This document shows positions 57,691-64,000 of a stretch of DNA of 64,000 nucleotides, piece by piece (within the stretch, counting starts at the first letter, position 1; every line of letters starts with the position of its first letter). The notes under the pieces were generated by a model. It was not told where the DNA came from, made no database searches, and saw nothing but the letters and a program-made list of their open reading frames with translations. The stretch is taken from assembly GCA_020284085.1 (NCBI GenBank), contig JACEVL010000514.1, positions 885,001 through 949,000 on the forward strand, given 5' to 3'. A program made the position numbers and the translations under genes. The stretch comes from Aporrectodea caliginosa. Taxonomy: Eukaryota; Annelida; Clitellata; Crassiclitellata; Lumbricidae.

Positions 57691-57830
57691 AGGGTCCGTC
57701 CATAAATGACGTCACGCGCCTAAGGGGTCGGGGTCGGAAATTTGTGACGATGTGCAACATGGGGTGGGGTCTGAGAAATGTGACGTCACATCAGGTCTGT
57801 TATTAAATTTAACAATTGACAATGATTTAA
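57691..57830 (+). mobile_element. Probable truncated MITE end
   Basis: GGGTCCGTCCATAAATGACG is a terminal-type sequence common in invertebrate MITEs. TGACGTCACGC and TGTGACGTCACA flank G-rich repeats (GGGGTCGGGGTCGG). No opposite end found. Confidence 0.35.
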
Positions 57831-59060
57831 TTTTAGCAATAACAGCACTAATTTTGAGTATTAAATTTTCATTATTTTAATTTATTTTTAATGTATACAG
57901 GTACCGTTATTAATAATTTTCTAATTATTTAAATATTTTGTCACCGTCAGATTTTAAAATATTCATGCTCTTCCTATTTGTTCCATGAAGGAGCATTTTG
58001 CTTCGCCATGGGAGAATGGAGAAGCATAAATTCTGTAAATGTTTGGATAAATTGCTTATATTAAACATTTTAATTCTAATGATTCTGCCAGAGCTTTTCA
58101 TTCTTTGGAATGAATATGGGATTGTAGTGATTCTACTCTTTCCATTTTGCTTAATTGTTCTGCTACAAACTATTCTTATAATCTATAGTAATTGGTTAGA
58201 CGATGAATATTCAAGTTTATTGTATGCAAATATCGGCTTTGCAACGACTCCTTTTCAATACCTGACTTAATTCTACTTTAATACAACACGGTGTGATTCT
58301 ACTTACAGATTTTATTTTAGTCATAGTTACAGTTATAATAGTTGGTATTATTTTTTCGTTTTAGTTATAGTTATAGTTAATGGCTTTTTATTTTAGTTAA
58401 TTTTATTTACTGCCTATAGTCATAATAAGCCTTAAATAAGGTTATGTGAATATGCTTACAGTCGCAGCAGCTGTGCTTATTAAGACTCGTTGCACCGTTT
58501 TCTTCAAACGGTTTTGAAGAAATGGTGTTCAGCTTTAGGAAAGCACGTTACCTTGATGCCAAAAATTCATCAATTCTGATGATGAGGGGTGCCTAATTCA
58601 GAGTGATCTGCTACCCTGTTTTTAATTATTGTTTTCACTTTGATAAATAAAGAATAAATTACCCTTACGATAATTGTGTTAGCTGTAACAACATCCAATC
58701 TCTTAAATGTATTATTCCTCAGTCTCGTAGTATGAAATATTGCATTAGCAGCGCGGCTATGTGAAATACTTAGTAATAATTAATTAACTACATGACATAT
58801 AGAAATATTTCTATATAATGACACTTAGAGTAGAAAGAACGGGAGACGTTGTGAATCACCAAACACATTGAAAAAAAAGCCATTGGCACAGTTGAGTCTG
58901 TTAATTTTACTGCATACTAATTAATATTATCACCAGTTGTTATTGTCTTCGCTAGTTCCCTTCTATAAACCTCTTCCTATCCTATCACTCTCTGCAGCGC
59001 AGACTTCTTTGTATGTAGGTGGATGGCGAATAGATTAGTAATTTTTTTGCCAGCTATGAG
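57831..59060. other. No gene supported
   Basis: AT-rich. The hydrophobic open frame 57998-58270 has an AT-driven composition with no homology that I recognise and no splice context. Degenerate TAGTTATAGTTATAG repeats occur near 58315-58400. Confidence 0.35.
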
Positions 59061-59064
59061 CCGG

Positions 59065-61294
59065 TGTCGCGTGACAGAGTCTCCCCCTAAAAGTCTCCCC
59101 CGGAGACTCTATTTCGAAATAGATTCTCCCCGGCGGATCTGTTTCAGAATAAATTCGCCCCCGGAGACTTTGTTTCAGAATATAGTCTCCGGGAAGCGAA
59201 ATATTTCATCCCCCGTCGAAATAAAGTCTCCCCGGGAGACTTTATTTCAACACAAAATAACCTACAGTAACATCATTATATTTTATTGCATTGTTTTGCT
59301 AACTGATGTAATATATTCGTTTGTAATGACAGTTAACATCATATGGACTAGCGCAGAGAGAGTGCCTTTTAGTAGAAATCTTGAAGAAGTGCTATATTAA
59401 TGTTCATTTACATTACACTTATTATAGCTCACCAATCAACTTTATTTTAGCTTCCCTGGTTTAACAAAAGATTGAGTGTTTGGAATAAGATTCGTCTCTT
59501 CATCCAACAGGCGGAAAATCTTTAATGGTTTAAAAAATGTTATGCATTCATTTGGTATATGATGTCATTAAGACTCATTATTAATTAGCCTTATTAATTA
59601 CTGCTAATCTGCTGGTTAAGTTGTCCTTTTCCCTTCTGTTTGTCTCATTTCGCTTAATGGTTTCATATTAGTTGCATATTTTAACCGTTCTGTTATATTG
59701 TTAAGTTAATTATTAGCAAAGTTGACCCTGTAAGCAGGATTTTCATCCTTTTTGGGCCTTCCTTGCCACCTCACTCACCTGCTTGATAAATGGAAGTTAT
59801 ATCAGTAACTTCATCCATCAGCAAAGTCTGCATTGCTGACACAGATTGAAACGGATTTCTCTCATTGACCACGTTCCTCATCTTTAGAATATTATGTTGC
59901 ATGATCCTCTTCATTTTTGGTAACGTAATTAAGCAAAGCTTCACATTCAGACGTATCCATGAAAATAATTTTGAAATGTTTCGCTAGGTAGTACTTATTA
60001 ATGCAACTTATACCCAATATATACTAACTAATATTGAATCCTTTACGATCATCAAAGCCTATACAGAAATAAACTTGAGCTACGAATAGTTAATTTATGT
60101 TGGTCTACCTTATAGTCAACCAATCAACTTTTTCTAGCTTTTATTACCCCCGTGTGCAAAATTCCATTCTAAGCCGAATAATTCCGTGGATCAACAAATT
60201 TAATGCCTAGTAGGCTTAATCTCAAGACTAGACTGTACTGGCTTCATGGACTACATTGGCTTCATTGGCCTATCGATACTAAATAGGTTTGGTTTAGCTG
60301 CGATTATTTAATGGGTAGTTCTATTGCCAATAATTCCGTGAATGCCTAATCATTAGCCTATCCATTAATGCTAGAAAAGCAAGGGCAAGCTCATATCCAT
60401 AATCCAGTAGGCCTACTTCATTTACAATCACTGGTAATGACTTTCCTGTTCTAGGTAATAACCTGACACCAGCAAACAATGATAAGCAAACAATAGGCTA
60501 ACCAGATGAATCACAGACAATCAAGCGCAAAGTCTTATCAGTTGACTGATACCAGTTGATAGGTAGGCCTAATCCGCATCAATAATCGCATAGAAGCCAA
60601 TGCTAGCTCGTCATAGGAAGCCAGTACAGTTATAATTACTCGCAGGCTTTGTTTCAGACTACTTGTAATATAGCTAATAAGCTGGCCCGATACATCTGAC
60701 GCTAATCATATTGAACGACTAATATCCAACACAATTTCAGTGGTAGGTCTAACCTTAGAAGAATCAATTTGAAGCTAATTATCTCTGCCTGGCATAATGA
60801 ATAAGTACCAATTAGTGACTGGTAATGCTCAGAATCTTTTCAGCAAACAGTGCCAACTAGCATCAGTTAAAGTCTACTTGTTGTGTGAGCTATTCTCTTA
60901 GTTATAGCCTATAACAGTGTGTTATCTCTCCACTGCGTTTTAATTACAGAAGCCGTGATAAGCACGTCCGACATCCTATTTACATGATGCATTTACTACT
61001 ATAAAACATTTATTTAACAATTTTCGCATTTAATTCCATAGTTGTTCCATGTCCAATTCAACTAATAAACTTGAAACTAATTTATTTCAGAAATGCACAT
61101 ATTAAATCCTATTTTAAATAATAAAGAAAAGCAAATGAAATCAGAGGGGGCGATTTTAGTAAGAGGAGACTTTGTATTGTAGATATGGGAGATTCTATTT
61201 CAATGGGGGAGACTTTGTTCCGATACAAAGTCTAGGGGAGACTCTATTTACAGCAAGGGGCGACTCTGTTTCAGGGGAACTTTATATCGTGACA
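59065..61294. mobile_element. Ginger1-type non-autonomous transposon, copy G3 (2230 bp)
   Basis: CCGG flanks at 59061-59064 and 61295-61298. The left end, TGTCGCGTGACAGAGTCTCC, is identical to that of G2; the right end, in complement, is TGTCACGATATAAAGTTCCC. It shares subterminal GGAGACT...TTTC repeats and much of its interior with G2. No transposase. Confidence 0.8.
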
Positions 61295-61298
61295 CCGG

Positions 61299-62110
61299 CC
61301 ACATAGCTTAAAGCAACACTGAATATACATTAACTTTAATTTGTGACTGATTCGTACTTGGAAATAACTCCAGACAGCATTCCCACAATTGCGGTTGCTC
61401 AAGATCTATAGAGACATTTTGACTATAAGTTTCTTCTGACTACTAGTCAACCAGGGTCGCAATCGCTATAGAAATGTTTACGAAAAAATCCACTTACTTT
61501 AATAAAATGCGCCACTACTAGTGGGTTAATTCGTAAATCAAAAATCCATGGGTGAACATGGACTATTAGTTGTTGCGCATTTTCTCGTCTTCATGTTTGT
61601 CGATATTGCACTTCATATTTTCTCGTATTAACGAAAATAACAACGCTTTGCTATGTATGTAGAAGCACTCTGTTTGCAAATGATCCTCAGAATGTCAATA
61701 GCACCACCACAGCCGAGGCCGACATGTTCAACTTGGTAAATACGGCGACCTAAATTTCAAGACAGCAACTGATTTGTAAGGAGCACGGGTGTGATTAGTA
61801 ACTGCTGTTGCGCCGGTGTCTAATGCACAAGGCATCAACCGATGGCACACCAAAACCAAGCCGTAATCAGGTCGACATCCAAAAGATCAGTCCGAAAGAG
61901 ACAGAGAGACAGCCTACGGTGGGGTGCAGTGTCATTTAAAATTGTTTCTGTGTACTTAAACCCTTGTGAAATATCCGATTCTTCTTCGGGCCTTTTAAAA
62001 GGCTTTTATTTGTAACTATATGACCATAATCATCGCTCAGAAGCGACCTCTATAGGCTCACACGTGTCTGAGAAATGACTCTTATGTAAATCCGGTTCAC
62101 TTGAATATTC
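61299..62110. other. No gene seen
   Basis: No open frame with recognisable features and no repeat termini. Confidence 0.4.
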
Positions 62111-62261
62111 ATACATGTTTGACAGATGCTGGACAGACATTTCTTTCCAATTTCCTGCAGGCTTTCATCCTCCGACTTATTATAAGGCCTATAAACTATG
62201 CAGATATCTAACTTCCCTGTCTTCCCTGAATTTACGTCCTATGCGTGGCCTATATAATTAT

Positions 62262-62585
62262 ATGTCTATGTCTCTGTCTCTGTCTCTGTCTCGCTCTCTC
62301 TTTCTCTGTGACACTGTGTTAGTCTGTTTGTCTAGCTGCGTCTCCTCATTTGGCGTTTATCTCATCCAATATCCTCTACACGTATTTCTGGATGTGAATG
62401 TCCTTTTCGTCTCTGCAAACAATCAATTTGCATTTCTGTCTTTTGGTATGCGTGTCAAAGCGCGCAAGTTATCCGTCTCAGTCCGTCTGCTTCGACCTAC
62501 CCGCCCTCATCTCTCTGTCTCTGTCTCTCTGTCTCTGTCTCTCTGTCTCTGTCTCTTTGTCTCTGTCTCTTTGTCTCTCTCCCCA
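62262..62585 (+). repeat. (TGTCTC)n-type simple repeats, two blocks
   Basis: TCTGTCTCTGTCTC-type runs at 62263-62305 and 62513-62585. The Ser/Leu-rich frames across them are repeat translations. Confidence 0.85.
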
Positions 62586-62789
62586 CTCTCCACAACTGCC
62601 ACAGAAAGAAATTTCGACAGAAAGTTTAGAAGTTTCTAACGTTATCTGTTCTGTGACATTTCATTGCAATTATTGAACGAATTTATCGAAGTAATAAACA
62701 GGACTGCATCAACATCCACATATCTTTATTACTTATTAACTATTTTAAAATTTATGATGATATAGCTAATACGTCGTGAAGCATATGGA

Positions 62790-62970
62790 CCTAGACCATC
62801 CGTTTAGCCTCCCGATGGTTCCTAATCCCAGGACACTGTGTACCAAATCGAAACTCCGCCACTGAACGTCCATGACACTATATATAGTGTCGGTTGTGCC
62901 AGTCCTAAGCCTGGATGAAGGCGGAGGGCGTTGCTAATGATCTTTGTTATAACACTACAGTGTCGTTAAA
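62790..62970 (+). mobile_element. Possible SINE 3' body
   Basis: The end GTGTCGTTAAACAGAAACTAGG resembles the 3' end of the SINE at 26815 (GTGTCGTTAAGCCCAAGTAC). ACACTATATATAGTGT near 62875-62890 is a perfect 16-bp palindrome. No B box is seen, so this is a weak call. Confidence 0.35.
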
Positions 62971-62979
62971 CAGAAACTA

Positions 62980-63560
62980 GGGCCTGCCACTATACCAAAT
63001 CGATATCCAAGGCTCAGCACTCTTAGTCGATGAACTTCAGTTTTTTCCATGACTGGTTTTCCGGATGCAATCGATTCGTAGGTGTGGAAGTGTGGAGAAA
63101 CTCGATAGAGCATAAACAAAGAAATAAGTGAGAGACAACTGAGCTGTATATGGGTCATGTGCCTATGTCCACAATTCACAAACGAAGTAAATACTCGAAG
63201 GAGGATCTGGAAAAGGGAATACTGTGGGGAGACCATGACGCAGCTAAACTGGATGACAAACAAGGGACCTCTGATTGGGTTCCAGAGAAACAATTCAAGG
63301 ACATGTCGTAGTACAGAGAAGAATGGTGCCCTTGGATACCCGAGTGTCCTTGGATACCTGGATCTGGTCCATAGAGGTATACCAAAGAAACTGATTATTA
63401 CATGTACTTGCTTTGCAAAATAACAAGACAACAAGATATCAAGGTAACTTATTAATGACAGCTTTCATTTGTTTTCGAGTTAATGCAATTAAGGTAAGGC
63501 GCCTCCATTAGCAACCGTCCCCCAGAAACGTAGCGCATGCGTCAGGCAGGCAGGCTATGT
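62980..63560. other. No gene supported
   Basis: Overlapping open frames on both strands (62955-63434 and 63157-63423) lack recognisable domains and splice context. Confidence 0.3.
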
Positions 63561-63565
63561 AAACA

Positions 63566-63712
63566 TTTTTTAATTAATTACTTATTGATTATTTATTGAT
63601 TATTTATTCTATATTTATTCATTATGTTTATTTATTATTTATTCATTATTCATTATTTTGTTCATTTTTTATTTATTCTTTATTCTTTATATCTTCTTTA
63701 TTTATTATTTCA
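63566..63712 (+). repeat. TTTATTAT low-complexity tract
   Basis: Irregular TTTATTGATTATTTATT and TTCATTATTTATT units over about 150 bp. Confidence 0.85.
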
Positions 63713-64000
63713 AAACCAGGTTGAAAGGTCTTACAGCTGATGCACCAAAAAGCAGAAGCAATTCAAGAATCGAGCAACCTTTACTAGTTCTTGTGTGGTA
63801 AGAGTGCAATTTCAGTTGTTTTAGACGTATCGGGTCTAATCTCAGCGATAACCACTAAACCACGCAATGCACACCAACGACAATATTTTGTTTAAAACTT
63901 TAGTCTTACAGACACCAAGTAAGATGCTGCAAATATGGTACAGGCATTTGTGTCTATTTGTGTAAGGCTGAATCCTACAAGGGCATGAATGTTCAACGCA

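Noticed and set aside
57998..58270. Hydrophobic 90-codon frame as a membrane protein
   Set aside because: AT-rich sequence gives Leu/Ile/Phe-rich frames by chance; no conserved feature or neighbouring exon.

Overview
This is eukaryotic, intron-rich, AT-rich genomic DNA from an invertebrate animal. Spliced exons, tRNA-derived SINEs, CR1/L2-like LINEs, Polinton, Ginger1, MULE, hAT and piggyBac-type transposons, and many AGGCCTA words all point that way. The mix would fit a marine deuterostome such as a hemichordate, echinoderm or cephalochordate, but no feature fixes the taxon.

Only one host gene can be supported: a protein kinase of the MAP3K/mixed-lineage type on the minus strand. Three exons are recognisable (35152-35599, 28811-28994, 7840-7988). 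Their splice phases fit exactly (1, then 2), giving a 260-residue reading frame over nearly 28 kb. The last part of the C-lobe must lie beyond the left edge or in an exon I could not find. It carries HRDLN in place of HRDLK and DFD in place of DFG.

Nearly everything else is mobile DNA, much of it nested in the two kinase introns. Intron 2 (7989-28810) holds tandem 330-bp units each broken by a different insertion; a LINE split by a 971-bp TTAA-flanked (piggyBac-type) element and by a 1677-bp Ginger1-type element with CCGG duplications; two Polinton DNA polymerase B remnants, the second inside a complete but internally deleted Polinton (21159-26119) with 0.6-0.7 kb terminal inverted repeats and a TAGGTT target duplication; a FLYWCH-MULE transposase with long inverted repeats; and a tRNA-SINE in an LTR-like region. 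Intron 1 (28995-35151) holds a second copy of the TTAA element, a hAT-type MITE, and a third TTAA copy into which another TTAA element, itself carrying a LINE, has inserted.

Right of the kinase (35.6-64 kb) lie large ACT/AAT microsatellites linked to LINE 3' ends, a LINE C-terminal region split by a hAT-type element, an inverted-repeat element built of GGACGATTGGTCATAG units and carrying a long LINE reading frame, a 171-bp satellite, remnants of two Ty3/Gypsy elements, a tRNA-SINE that shares its 3' tail with the resident LINEs, another LINE, and two related 2.0-2.2 kb Ginger1-type elements. All transposon coding regions are truncated or carry stops or frameshifts; no element looks autonomous.

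The most noteworthy items are the deleted Polinton whose polymerase N-terminus is split into four phase-consistent exons, the three CCGG-flanked Ginger1-type elements, the multi-level nesting that allows relative dating, and the kinase with altered catalytic motifs.
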